Positions 26,843 through 35,177 of a stretch of 64,000 bases of DNA are shown piece by piece. The stretch comes from Rhodococcus sovatensis (lineage in GTDB: Bacteria; Actinomycetota; Actinomycetes; Mycobacteriales; Mycobacteriaceae), in the NCBI RefSeq assembly GCF_037327425.1, contig NZ_CP147846.1, positions 62,001 through 126,000 of the forward strand, in the 5' to 3' direction. Under the pieces are notes generated by a model. The model was not told the origin of the DNA, made no database searches, and saw only the letters and a program-made list of their open reading frames with translations. The position numbers and the translations under genes are program-made. How positions within the stretch are numbered: position 1 is the stretch's first letter; each line of letters opens with the position of its first letter.

Positions 26843-28593
26843 TTTCGGTGATGTATGTCGGCGCTGTACACGGTCCACAGCTCGGCGTAGCGGCCCGCGG
26901 CGTCGAGCAACTCCTCGTGTGTGCCTTCCTCGACGATCGACCCGTTTTCGAGGACGACGATGCGGTCGCACGCGCGGGCCTGCGAGAGTCGATGCGCGAT
27001 GACGATCGCCGACCGGCCCTCCAGCGCCTTCGCCGTCGCCTCGTCGAGCAGAGCCGAGTTGCGCGAGTCTGCTTCTGCCGTGGCCTCGTCCAGGATCGCG
27101 ACTACGGGGTCGTGCAGGACCAGCCTGGCCAGCGCGAGCAGCTGAACGTCCGCTGCGGTGATGCGGTGGCCTTCCTCGCCGAGTTCGGTGTCGAGGCCAT
27201 CTGGGAGCGACGCGAGAAGGGAATCTCCGCCGACGAGTGACAGTGCGTGCGTGAGTGACTCGTCCGAAGCGTCCGTCGCGGCTAACGCAAGATTCTCGCG
27301 CAGAGTTGCCGAGAAAACCCGTCCCTCCTGATTCAGGTACGCGATCTGTGATCGGTGCACCGATGCGTCGATGGTTCCACTGCCCGGCTCGCGCACCCCG
27401 GCAATCAGGCGGGCGAGCGTTGTCTTGCCCGAACCGCTCGTGCCGACGATGGCGAGGTGCTCCCCGGCGTGGAGAGTCAGATCGATGCCGTTCAGCACTG
27501 GGTGCTCCGGCAGGTAGGAGAAGGATGCATCACGAACTTCGACGACGGGGCCGTCCTGCCCGACTGCTGAAGCCGGCACGGCCGCCGGGGGAGCGTAGTT
27601 CTTCGTGACACCCACGACCCGTGCGAGAGATGCTGCGGCGGACTGCAAATCGTCCATGACGAACATCAGCATCGAGATCGGTCCGGTGACCTGCAGGAAC
27701 AATAGCGACGCGGCCGTGATCGAACCCAGCGAGGTGCCATAGCGTGCAGCGAGGACGAACCCACATCCGACGATAAGAAGCAGACAGACGGCCTCGGCGA
27801 GGTTGATGCGGCCGAAGAAACGGTTCTGCATGATTCGAGCGCGCACCTCCCAACGTGCCACACCCCATGTGGCGCTCTGAATTTCGTCGACACGCGCCTG
27901 GCCGGTCTGAAATGCGGTAACAGTGGGAAGCGCCGTGAGTGTGGTGAGTACACGTTCGCCGCGGGTGCTGTCTGCCGAGCGCAGTGCTCCGTACACCGGC
28001 GGCACCGCAGGGAGATACCACTTCAATGCCCGCACGTACAACGGCGTGGCAAGCAAGAAAGCGATGCCGAAGCGCCAGTCGATGGCCGCGGCCCCGATGA
28101 CGGTCAGCACGATCGTGAAGATCGCTGCCGACAATGTCGGCAGGATCGAAGGGAGATCTTCGGACACGTTGCGCGTGTCGGATGCGGCGCGAGTCACGAT
28201 GTCTCCGACACCCACTCGTTCCACTTCGGTCTCCGGCAGATCCAGTGTCGCCGACATGAACTTCTCACGCAGGTCCGCGACCATCGTGTCGATGACGCGC
28301 CCGAGCGCGACCATGCCGAAGAACTCGACGACGCCGCCGATGAGGGCAGCCGCGACCAATGCAGTCAACTGCCACCAGAACACCGCGGGAACTTCCGACG
28401 CGCCGCTGGCGGTCACCGTGTCGACGATCCATCCGATGGTCAGTGGGAGGACGAGCGTCGTGGCCGCCGAGATCAGCAGCAGCAGGAGGATCCCCGCGAT
28501 CCTCGCCTTCTTTCCCTCTGCGAGTTCTGTTATCTCGTTGCGCATCTCGCGCCAGTCGGCGACGGGGAGGCGCTGCAGTTCGGAATCGCTCAC
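26824..28593 (-). CDS. ABC exporter half-transporter, catalytic-site subunit
   Basis: Membrane-plus-ATPase half transporter of 589 residues, probably for siderophore export or import of the loaded form. Six hydrophobic segments (about 25-330) precede an ATPase domain with Walker A GTSGSGKTT, Walker B VVAILDEAT and the H-loop in IVIAHRLSQAR. The signature that should read LSGGQ is degenerate: ITAADVQLLALARL. Its partner encoded immediately upstream has the opposite defects, so the two should form a heterodimer. The GTG start overlaps the partner's stop (GTGA). It could also be an IrtB-like siderophore importer; no N-terminal reductase domain is present. Confidence 0.88.
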   Translation of the reverse strand: MSDSELQRLPVADWREMRNEITELAEGKKARIAGILLLLLISAATTLVLPLTIGWIVDTVTASGASEVPAVFWWQLTALVAAALIGGVVEFFGMVALGRVIDTMVADLREKFMSATLDLPETEVERVGVGDIVTRAASDTRNVSEDLPSILPTLSAAIFTIVLTVIGAAAIDWRFGIAFLLATPLYVRALKWYLPAVPPVYGALRSADSTRGERVLTTLTALPTVTAFQTGQARVDEIQSATWGVARWEVRARIMQNRFFGRINLAEAVCLLLIVGCGFVLAARYGTSLGSITAASLLFLQVTGPISMLMFVMDDLQSAAASLARVVGVTKNYAPPAAVPASAVGQDGPVVEVRDASFSYLPEHPVLNGIDLTLHAGEHLAIVGTSGSGKTTLARLIAGVREPGSGTIDASVHRSQIAYLNQEGRVFSATLRENLALAATDASDESLTHALSLVGGDSLLASLPDGLDTELGEEGHRITAADVQLLALARLVLHDPVVAILDEATAEADSRNSALLDEATAKALEGRSAIVIAHRLSQARACDRIVVLENGSIVEEGTHEELLDAAGRYAELWTVYSADIHHRNQVRLG

Positions 28594-30323
28594 GAAAGTT
28601 CTCCTGCGATGCTGTTCGTGGACACTGCGTGGAAGGCGGGCGAGGATGTGATGACGATCGTGGTGAATCCTTCTCGCGCCGAACGCACTCTGATGGCGAT
28701 GTCGTTCTCGGTGGCCGAGTCCACGGAATTCGTCGGATCGTGCAGGACGAGTACCGGCGGCCGGCGATGTAGTGCGCGGGCGAGTGCCACGCGTTGTCGT
28801 TGGCCACCGGACAGGGTTCTGCCGCCGTCGCCGATATGGGTGTCGTAGCCGTCGGGGAGTTCGTGCTCGAGGCTGTCACAGCGGGCGGTCTGTAGGGCGT
28901 CGCGGGCTCGGGCGTGCTCGTCCGACCCTGGAACTGCCTCCAAGGATGCCACATTGGCGAACAACGTCGGTTCGAGGAGATCCGGCTGATGGGGTGCGAC
29001 GAGTATGTGGCGGCGGACCTCGGCAGGGTCATGTTCTCGCAGGGGCCGTCCGTCGAGTGTGATGTTCGGGCTCTTGTCTTGCTCGCCGCGCGAGGTCAAG
29101 GTCATCGCGGTGACAAGCCCGTCGGCGTCGATCGCGGACGGGTCGATCACGAGAAATTCGCCGGGGCCGACGTCGATCGGGTCGGTCATCTGGGGCGAGT
29201 GGATGCTGAGCGTCGGAGACGCCGGGATCCGATGGGTTCCGAGTGCCTCCGGATCGGGGCCGATGTGGAGTTGATCGAGAACACGCTTGGCTGACGACAA
29301 CACCATCGCACCCAGCGTTGCGGCGTCTTCGATGAGACTTCTCAGCGGGTCGAGTAGCACCTGTGCCATGGCGGCAGCGGCGATCAGACCACCGATCGAG
29401 ATGGAGCCGTTGAATGCGAGCGCCGCGGCGATGACGGTCACCACGCCCGCGAACAGACTGGTGAGAGCATTGTTGATGCCGATGACCGCGCCCTCTGCCT
29501 TGTTGGCCGCGAGAGTGCCACGCAGGGCGGATCGGGACACGCCTCGGTAATGGTTCGCGGCGGCGCGCTGAGCGTGGATGCCCGAGATCACTCGGTACCC
29601 GGACACCAGGTCGGCGGCGATACCTGCGGCGTCCGCGATGCCTTCCTGTTCCTCTTCCGCGCGTTTCTGCAGTGGACGTGCGACAACGGCCATGAGTGCC
29701 AACAGCAATGGCGACCCGAGGATGACGGTCAGGCCGAGCATCGGGTGGATCGCGAACAGCGACACAGCCGCGACGACCACAGCGACGATGTTGCCGAGTG
29801 GGTACACCGCGAAATAGAGTGCGCTGCTGGCCCGGTCGCTGTCGGAGGTTGCCACCGACAGCAGCCGACCTGGAAGCTGGGGTCCGCCGGCGGTTCCGCG
29901 TGCGTCGAGGATGCGCTCGATCACTCGCGACGACAGCTCGTACTTCGCACGCTGTACAGCGAACCAACCGATGCGCCCGCCGAAGCGGTACGTCAGGTTG
30001 ATGGCCACGTAGAGGCCTGCGAGGACGGCGAGCCACTGCAGGAACCCACCGACGGCCTCACCGGCAGGGGTGCCCGTGGTGACCGGCCCGATGCCGCGGT
30101 CGATCGCAGCACCCAATGCCAGCGGCACGAGCGTCATCGCGGTGTTGTACAGCACCAGGAGCAGGCACCCGAGTGCCGCATGCCAGCCGGCCGATCGGAT
30201 GATCGACGCCGCCAGGCGCAGCGGCGACATGCCGTCGTAGATTCTGATTCGGCGCTGGGGCGGCGTGTCCGGGATGTCGAAGAAAACGGGTATGTGCTTG
30301 GGCGGATTCCAGGCGGATGTCAT
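28590..30323 (-). CDS. ABC exporter half-transporter, degenerate-Walker subunit
   Basis: Half transporter of 577 residues with an N-terminal membrane domain (about 35-320) and a C-terminal ATPase domain. The Walker A loop is lost (FLVIDPSAIDADGL where GPSGSGKST is expected). Walker B ends LVLHDPT, so the Asp-Glu pair is His-Asp. The signature LSGGQRQRVALARA is perfect. This complements the downstream subunit and leaves one competent ATP site in the heterodimer. The ATG overlaps the stop of a 61-codon ORF (ATGA) and an iron box lies further upstream, so export is probably derepressed with the rest of the locus. Confidence 0.87.
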   Translation of the reverse strand: MTSAWNPPKHIPVFFDIPDTPPQRRIRIYDGMSPLRLAASIIRSAGWHAALGCLLLVLYNTAMTLVPLALGAAIDRGIGPVTTGTPAGEAVGGFLQWLAVLAGLYVAINLTYRFGGRIGWFAVQRAKYELSSRVIERILDARGTAGGPQLPGRLLSVATSDSDRASSALYFAVYPLGNIVAVVVAAVSLFAIHPMLGLTVILGSPLLLALMAVVARPLQKRAEEEQEGIADAAGIAADLVSGYRVISGIHAQRAAANHYRGVSRSALRGTLAANKAEGAVIGINNALTSLFAGVVTVIAAALAFNGSISIGGLIAAAAMAQVLLDPLRSLIEDAATLGAMVLSSAKRVLDQLHIGPDPEALGTHRIPASPTLSIHSPQMTDPIDVGPGEFLVIDPSAIDADGLVTAMTLTSRGEQDKSPNITLDGRPLREHDPAEVRRHILVAPHQPDLLEPTLFANVASLEAVPGSDEHARARDALQTARCDSLEHELPDGYDTHIGDGGRTLSGGQRQRVALARALHRRPPVLVLHDPTNSVDSATENDIAIRVRSAREGFTTIVITSSPAFHAVSTNSIAGELS

Positions 30324-30505
30324 ATGTAGGCAGGCTCATGCTTCGGTGGGAGGGGACAGACGGTCGGGGTTCCGGTGATTGATCGCGTGCGCAAGCGCGG
30401 TCTGCTGCAGTAAGCCGGGGGTGCGAGGGACGTTCTTGGACTCGAGGCGCGTGTCCTCCCGAAGCTCAGTCCCTGGATCTGCTCCTCGCGTCGCAGCTTC
30501 GCCAT
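30320..30505 (-). CDS. Small ORF heading the exporter operon (61 aa, unrecognised)
   Basis: ATG at 30505 follows AGGAG at ideal spacing and the ORF ends in an ATGA overlap with the exporter gene, which suggests real, coupled translation. The product begins MAKLRREEQIQG; its second half is basic, Pro/Arg/Ser-rich and resembles nothing I know. A neighbouring frame over the second half reads more like protein (LESKNVPRTPGLLQQTALAH...), so a frameshifted product or a decayed gene is also possible. An iron-box-like site lies 56 bp upstream. No function is assigned. Confidence 0.45.
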   Translation of the reverse strand: MAKLRREEQIQGLSFGRTRASSPRTSLAPPAYCSRPRLRTRSITGTPTVCPLPPKHEPAYI

Positions 30506-30560
30506 GTCTCCTACCTGTCCTTCTGGTGTCCGAAACGCGCATACTGATGGCAACCGACAC

Positions 30561-30579
30561 ACACCATAGTCTTACCTAA
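30561..30579 (-). promoter_or_regulatory. Weak iron box upstream of the exporter operon
   Basis: The reverse strand TTAGGTAAGACTATGGTGT matches 12 of 19 positions with a perfect TTAGGT start. Its place ahead of the exporter operon supports it despite the modest match. Confidence 0.5.
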
Positions 30580-30678
30580 TTCATCTTGGGCATTGCGGAC
30601 CGACTGCGCACGGCTTCCCGGTCGAGTGACTCACCGGTCCGAGGTCTCGTTCGCCTATGCCGGACCTCCAGCCCCGAG

Positions 30679-30697
30679 GGAAGTTAGGCTAGCCTGG
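30679..30697 (+). promoter_or_regulatory. Iron box upstream of the siderophore-interacting protein
   Basis: GGAAGTTAGGCTAGCCTGG matches 13 of 19 positions with the GTTAGGCTA core intact. It sits 79 bp before the reductase ATG. The gap 30506-30776 between the divergent genes holds only this box and the weaker one at 30561. Confidence 0.7.
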
Positions 30698-30776
30698 CTC
30701 ACGAGAGATTTACGCTGACGAATGGCTTGTGGCGATCACCCGATAGGTACGCGGTGGACGCTTGGATGGGACGAAC

Positions 30777-31664
30777 ATGACTGACAGAGGTTTCTACTTC
30801 GCCGAGGTGGTGGGCGTCGAGCAATTGACCACACACATGGTGAGGGTCACGTTCGGTGGTGACGAAGTAGCGCAATACACCTCGATCGGGGCTCCCGACG
30901 AGTGCATCACGATTTTCTTCGCGCGCGAAGGCGAGGACCGACCACCGGCCATGACCGAGATCGACGGGGCGTGGTGGTATCACGACGTCGATCCTGTCCC
31001 GGCGGGTCGCAACTACACGGTGCGTCGATTCGACTCCGATGCAGGTCTTCTCGTCATCGACTTCGTCGCGCACGAGGGGGGAGTAGCGGCCACGTGGGCG
31101 TTGAATGCCTCGGTGGGACAGGTTGTTCTGTGGACCCGTCCTCGATCTTGGTACAACATTCCTGATTCTGTGGAGTGGCAGCTGCTCGTTGCCGACATGA
31201 CGGGCTTGCCCGCGCTCGGCCGCATCGTCGAGGAACTTTCAGCGGGCGCCAAGGCGCACGCGATCGTCGAGGTACTCGAGCGCGGGGACATCCAGCAGTT
31301 CGAGACTGCAGGTGACGTCACGTACGACTGGAAAATCGGTTCGGGCAACGGTGATTGCGCGAGCGTGCTCGAGGACGCAGTCCGCCAGTACACGCTTCCT
31401 GATGGTGAGGGATACATCTGGTTCGCCGGAGAAGCAGCATCCTCGCGTACGGTGCGCAAGTACTTTCGCAAGGAACTCGGTTATCCCGTAAGGCAGTTCG
31501 AGATCATCGGCTACTGGCGAGTCAACTCCGAGCAGTGGCTCAAGAAGTACGAGAAGTACCAAGAAGAGGCCCTCGCCGTGTACAACGGCGCACTCGAAGC
31601 GGGCCGCAGTCAAGCCGAAGCGAGCGAAGAATTCGACGCCATGCTCGAGCGTGTAGGCCTGTAA
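30777..31664 (+). CDS. Siderophore-interacting protein (FAD/NAD(P)H ferric-siderophore reductase)
   Basis: Cytoplasmic flavoprotein that reduces the ferric siderophore so iron is released. The 295-residue protein belongs to the SIP/ViuB family: an N-terminal FAD barrel with RNYTVRRFD, a GGVAATW stretch near the flavin, then an NAD(P)H domain with YIWFAGEAASSRTVRKY and the conserved GYWR near the C-terminus. The C-terminal extension is long, helical and charged. The ATG (MTDRGFYF) is preferred to an in-frame TTG 15 bp upstream. It stands alone behind an iron box and is the last siderophore gene before the insertion sequence. Confidence 0.92.
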   Translation: MTDRGFYFAEVVGVEQLTTHMVRVTFGGDEVAQYTSIGAPDECITIFFAREGEDRPPAMTEIDGAWWYHDVDPVPAGRNYTVRRFDSDAGLLVIDFVAHEGGVAATWALNASVGQVVLWTRPRSWYNIPDSVEWQLLVADMTGLPALGRIVEELSAGAKAHAIVEVLERGDIQQFETAGDVTYDWKIGSGNGDCASVLEDAVRQYTLPDGEGYIWFAGEAASSRTVRKYFRKELGYPVRQFEIIGYWRVNSEQWLKKYEKYQEEALAVYNGALEAGRSQAEASEEFDAMLERVGL

Positions 31665-31683
31665 GGCTGTAGGGCTGTGGATC

Positions 31684-31704
31684 ACTGGCGGCTCCGCCGC
31701 CAGT
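31684..31704 (+). terminator. Hairpin after the siderophore reductase
   Basis: ACTGGCGGC and GCCGCCAGT form a perfect 9-bp stem with a TCC loop, 20 bp after the reductase stop. It runs into the dispersed palindrome that starts at 31702. No T-tract is present. Confidence 0.5.
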
Positions 31705-31745
31705 GGCACGTTTAGGGTTCCTCTGGTGCACTCAACCGTGCCACT
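31702..31745. repeat. Dispersed palindromic repeat, copy 1
   Basis: Arms AGTGGCACG and CGTGCCACT enclose a degenerate middle. It is the same element as copies at 37361, 42649 and 56539. The IS5-family insertion begins immediately after its right arm. Confidence 0.85.
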
Positions 31746-31747
31746 TA

Positions 31748-32733
31748 GAGCGTGTCTCCCAAATTTGAGAGGTGCTGTCAGCGATGATATTTCGATGACG
31801 CGCGTGGGAGTGATCAGTGACGAGTTCTGGGAGATCGTCGAGCCAGTGATACCCACCGACGTGGGAAAACGTGGGCGGCGGTTCGCCGAGCACCGGCGAA
31901 TTCTGGAGGGCATCGCATACCGATTCCGTACCGGGTGTCCGTGGCGAGATCTGCCGGAGGACTTCGGTCCGTGGCAGACGGTGTGGAAACGCCACCACCG
32001 ATGGTCCTTCGATGGCACCTACGACGAGATGCTTGCCGCGGTGGCCGAGGTGTTCGGTCTCGACCCGGAAGAACTCGACGGCGATATCGGGGCGGTGCTC
32101 TCGATCGACTCGACCAGCGTCCGGGCGCATCAGCATGCGGCCGGTGCGCGAGCCGACACTCTCACAGGGGGCCTTGTCGAATTACAAGAAATCCGTCGAC
32201 GAACCCGCTGACCACGCGCTGGGTCGATCTCGCGGAGGATTCACCACGAAGATCCATGCACTGACCGACCTGACGTGCTCGCCGGTGACGATGCTGCTGA
32301 CCGGTGGGCAAGCCGGGGACAATCCACAGTTGGTGCCGTTGCTCGATGCCCACCGAGCTGCCGGTGGGGACCAGGACTACCGATTGCTCGCCGACAAGGC
32401 GTACACCCATCCCAGTACCCGCACCGAACTGCGTCGCCGCAAGATCAAACACACCATTCCCGAGCGCAGCGACCAGAAGCAGCGACGGGCCGACAAGGGG
32501 TCCGCCGGTGGTCGTCCACCGGGTTTCGATCCGACGATGTACAAGCACCGCAACACCGTCGAGCGTGGCTTCGGGCGGCTCAAACAGTGGCGTGGTGTGG
32601 CCACTCGATATGACAAGTACGCCATGACATTCCTCGGGGGCGTTGTCCTGTGCGCGGCAGTTCTGCACTCCCGCAACCACAACCACCGCCCGGCGATGAA
32701 AACGAAAACGGACCCAATTTAAGAGACACGCTC
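31748..32733 (+). mobile_element. IS5-family insertion sequence (986 bp)
   Basis: Inverted repeats GAGCGTGTCTC at 31748 and GAGACACGCTC ending at 32733 bound the element, and a TA duplication flanks it (31746-31747 and 32734-32735). The two overlapping transposase frames fit the IS427 group of IS5. It separates the siderophore locus from the exporter and purine backbone and looks complete. Confidence 0.93.
31795..32722 (+). CDS. IS5-family transposase, two frames joined by frameshift
   Basis: DDE transposase made from two overlapping reading frames. Frame one (ATG 31795 to 32211) carries the N-terminal helical region (MTRVGVISDEFWEIVEP) and the first catalytic Asp in SIDSTSVRAHQ. Frame two continues to 32722 with the second Asp (LLADKAYTHPS) and the Glu (RNTVERGFGRLKQW). 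The switch is a +1 (equivalently -2) shift, most likely at the G5 run 32167-32171, where both frames encode the join near TLTGG / ALSNYKKSVDEP. Frameshift-made transposase is common in this group, so the gene may well be functional rather than broken. Confidence 0.88.
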
Positions 32734-34229
32734 TAGGCGGAGCCGTCCGAGGGTGCTGTGGCGGAGCCGTTCGAGGGTGCTGTGGCGGAGCCGTTCGAGG
32801 GTGCTGAGGCGGAGTCGGGTGACGATGGGCCGGAACCGCGGCCCGGCATGAGCATCGCGGCAAGAAGCATGAGCACTGCGGCGGCAGCCACTCCGATGAA
32901 GACCAGATGAATGGCGTCGGACAGCTGTTCGGGCTCCGGATCCCCGGAGACCCGTGAGTTGACGATCGCCCCGAAGATCGCGACGCCAACTGCGCTGCCG
33001 ATCGATCGGGCGAACATGTTGGTCGAGGTTGCGACACCTCGCTCGTCCCACTCGACGCTGGATTGCGCTGCGATGAGCGTCGGGCTGGCGATGAGCCCCA
33101 TGCCGAGTCCGACGACGAAGCAGACGGCCGCGACCATCCAGATCTGCGAGCCGGCGCCGATGAGAACGCCGAGGCCGGTTCCGAAAACCGCGATGGAGCC
33201 GCCGGTCAAGGCCGTCGCCCGGAAGCCGAATCGGAGGTAGAACTTCCCCGACAGTGACGCGGCGATCGGCCACCCGAGCGTCAGGGTCGCCAGCGCGAAG
33301 CCCGCCACGATGGCTCCCGTGCCGAGAACACCTTGGACGAACGTCGGAACGTACGACGTCAGACCGAGCACGATCGCGCCGACGAGCAGCGAAATCAGGC
33401 TACTGACGACGAGGACGCGTCGCGTGAACACCCACAGCGGCAGGATGGGCTCTTCGGCACGGGTCTGTTGCCACGTGAACAGAGCAAGCGAGACGATGCC
33501 GGCGGCGAATATCCCGACTGATATGCCAGACCCCCAGGCCCAGGACTGTCCGCCTTCGAGCAGGCCGAGCAGCACTGCAGTAGCGCCGACGGTCAACAAG
33601 CCGGCACCGAGGTAGTCGATCTTGGGTCTTGGGCCGCTGACCGGTTCTTCGTGGAACCGCCTGATCAGCATCCATGCTGCGAGCGCGCACAGCGGAATGT
33701 TGACGAAGAAGATCCATCGCCATGACAAGAACTCCGAGAAGAATCCGCCGAGGGCCGGTCCGAGCACCGAAGACATCGCCCACACGCTCGCGAGGTAGCC
33801 CTGAGCCTTCGCGCGCTCTTGCAACGTGTAGATATCGCCTGCGATGGTAATCGCCATCGGTTGGACGGCTCCAGCGCCCAGTCCCTGGATGGCGCGGAAC
33901 ACGATCAGCGCAGGCATGCTCCACGCCAGGCCGCACAGAATCGAGCCGAGCAGGAACACTCCGATTCCCCACAACATGATTTTCTTGCGCCCGAAGAGGT
34001 CGGCGAGCTTGCCGTAGAGCGGTACCGACACAGCCTGTGCCAGCAAGTAGATCGAGAACAACCACGGGAACTGACTGAATCCACCGAGATCGCCGACGAT
34101 CGTCAACACTGCCGTCGCGATGATCGTGGAATCCAGCGCGACGAGGGACGTGCTGAGCATCAGGGCGATGAGTACGGGTCCGCGTTCAGACCTGAAGCCG
34201 ACTCCTGCTACCTCTTGTTTCGTTGCCAT
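32733..34229 (-). CDS. EmrB/QacA-type MFS drug exporter (DHA2, 14 TM)
   Basis: Proton-coupled multidrug exporter of 498 residues with about 14 hydrophobic segments. Landmarks: LDSTIIATAVLTI in TM1, the GKLADLFGRKK loop between TM2 and TM3, and motif C near SSVLGPALGGFFSEFLSWRWIFFVNIP. The ATG giving MATKQEVAG is chosen; the open frame continues 47 codons upstream but would overlap purC. The hydrophilic C-terminus holds 8-residue repeats (ATAPSNGS). The stop codon TAG uses the IS target duplication and the last IS base; before insertion the same place would have read TAA, so the protein is unchanged. The neighbouring purC and ptrB match the order around mycobacterial emrB. A siderophore export role is possible but unsupported. 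Confidence 0.92.
   Translation of the reverse strand: MATKQEVAGVGFRSERGPVLIALMLSTSLVALDSTIIATAVLTIVGDLGGFSQFPWLFSIYLLAQAVSVPLYGKLADLFGRKKIMLWGIGVFLLGSILCGLAWSMPALIVFRAIQGLGAGAVQPMAITIAGDIYTLQERAKAQGYLASVWAMSSVLGPALGGFFSEFLSWRWIFFVNIPLCALAAWMLIRRFHEEPVSGPRPKIDYLGAGLLTVGATAVLLGLLEGGQSWAWGSGISVGIFAAGIVSLALFTWQQTRAEEPILPLWVFTRRVLVVSSLISLLVGAIVLGLTSYVPTFVQGVLGTGAIVAGFALATLTLGWPIAASLSGKFYLRFGFRATALTGGSIAVFGTGLGVLIGAGSQIWMVAAVCFVVGLGMGLIASPTLIAAQSSVEWDERGVATSTNMFARSIGSAVGVAIFGAIVNSRVSGDPEPEQLSDAIHLVFIGVAAAAVLMLLAAMLMPGRGSGPSSPDSASAPSNGSATAPSNGSATAPSDGSA
32736..32807 (-). repeat. Three 24-bp tandem repeats at the exporter C-terminus
   Basis: Three 24-bp units beginning GGCGGAGCCG on the plus strand encode the alternating Ala/Ser/Pro/Asn tail of the MFS exporter. 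The GGCGGAGCC motif resembles the flanks of the dispersed palindromes. The repeat abuts the IS5 target duplication. Confidence 0.9.
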
Positions 34230-34280
34230 CACCAACCATTGTTCTCCTGTCACCGACAGTGCGCGAAACCAGGCCCGGAT

Positions 34281-35177
34281 ATGGTTGACCGCGTGCGCCC
34301 AACTCTCAGTAGCTACCAGCATCTGGCCGGCGGCAAGGTTCGCGATCTGTACATCGTCGACGACGACCATCTATTGCTCGTCGCGAGCGATCGCATCTCC
34401 GCCTACGACCACGTTCTCGATACGCCGATACCCGACAAGGGACGCGTCCTGACGGCGATGAGCGTGTTCTTCTTCGACCAACTCGGCGGTGTGAATCATC
34501 TCGCCGGCGACCCCCTCGACGAACGAATCCCGCAGGAGTTGCTCGGTCGGGCTCTCGTGGTGAAGCGGCTGCAGATGGTGCCGATCGAATGCGTCGCCCG
34601 CGGCTATCTCACGGGTTCGGGACTGGCCGACTACCAGCGGACCGGAGCGGTGTGCGGCGTCGCGTTGCCGGACGGTCTCGTCGAGTCGAGCAAACTCGAC
34701 GAACCGATCTTTACCCCCGCCGCGAAAGCTGCACTCGGTGAGCATGACGAGAACGTGAACTACGCGGCCGTCGTCGACAAGGTCGGCGAGGAGCTCGCAT
34801 TCAAGCTCCGTGAGGACACACTCGAAATCTACGTTCGCGCTGCGAACTTCGCGCTGGACCGCGGAATCATATTGGCAGACACGAAGTTCGAGTTCGGCCG
34901 GGACTCCGATGGCAATCTCGTGCTCGCCGACGAGGTTCTCACTCCCGACTCCTCGCGCTACTGGCCCGCCGATGGATACGAAGCGGGTCGAACGCAACCT
35001 AGTTTCGACAAGCAGTACGTCCGCGACTGGCTGACGGGGGAATCGGGGTGGGACCGACGAAGTGACGTCCCTCCGCCCGCGCTTCCGGACGAAGTCGTCG
35101 CTGCAACCAGAGCACGGTACATCGAGGCATACGAACGTATTTCGGGCCTCAACTTCGACGATTGGGTCAAGCCATGA
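34281..35177 (+). CDS. purC: Phosphoribosylaminoimidazole-succinocarboxamide synthase (SAICAR synthetase)
   Basis: Joins CAIR and aspartate in purine biosynthesis. The 298-residue protein shows the ATP-binding start GGKVRDLY, LLLVASDRISAYD, the family stretch IECVARGYLTGSG and ILADTKFEFG...LVLADEVLTPDSSRYWP. ATG 34281 is used; an in-frame GTG four codons on (VRPTLSSY) is an alternative. The stop overlaps the ATG of the oligopeptidase gene (ATGA). Divergent from the MFS exporter across 51 bp. Confidence 0.96.
   Translation: MVDRVRPTLSSYQHLAGGKVRDLYIVDDDHLLLVASDRISAYDHVLDTPIPDKGRVLTAMSVFFFDQLGGVNHLAGDPLDERIPQELLGRALVVKRLQMVPIECVARGYLTGSGLADYQRTGAVCGVALPDGLVESSKLDEPIFTPAAKAALGEHDENVNYAAVVDKVGEELAFKLREDTLEIYVRAANFALDRGIILADTKFEFGRDSDGNLVLADEVLTPDSSRYWPADGYEAGRTQPSFDKQYVRDWLTGESGWDRRSDVPPPALPDEVVAATRARYIEAYERISGLNFDDWVKP

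Noticed and set aside
28590..30323. Calling the degenerate-Walker ABC subunit a dead gene
   Set aside because: The signature motif and membrane domain are intact and the losses mirror those of its partner, which indicates selection as a heterodimer.
31795..32722. Calling the IS5 transposase a pseudogene
   Set aside because: The frame change occurs at a slippery G run in a group where frameshifted transposases are normal, and all three catalytic residues are present.
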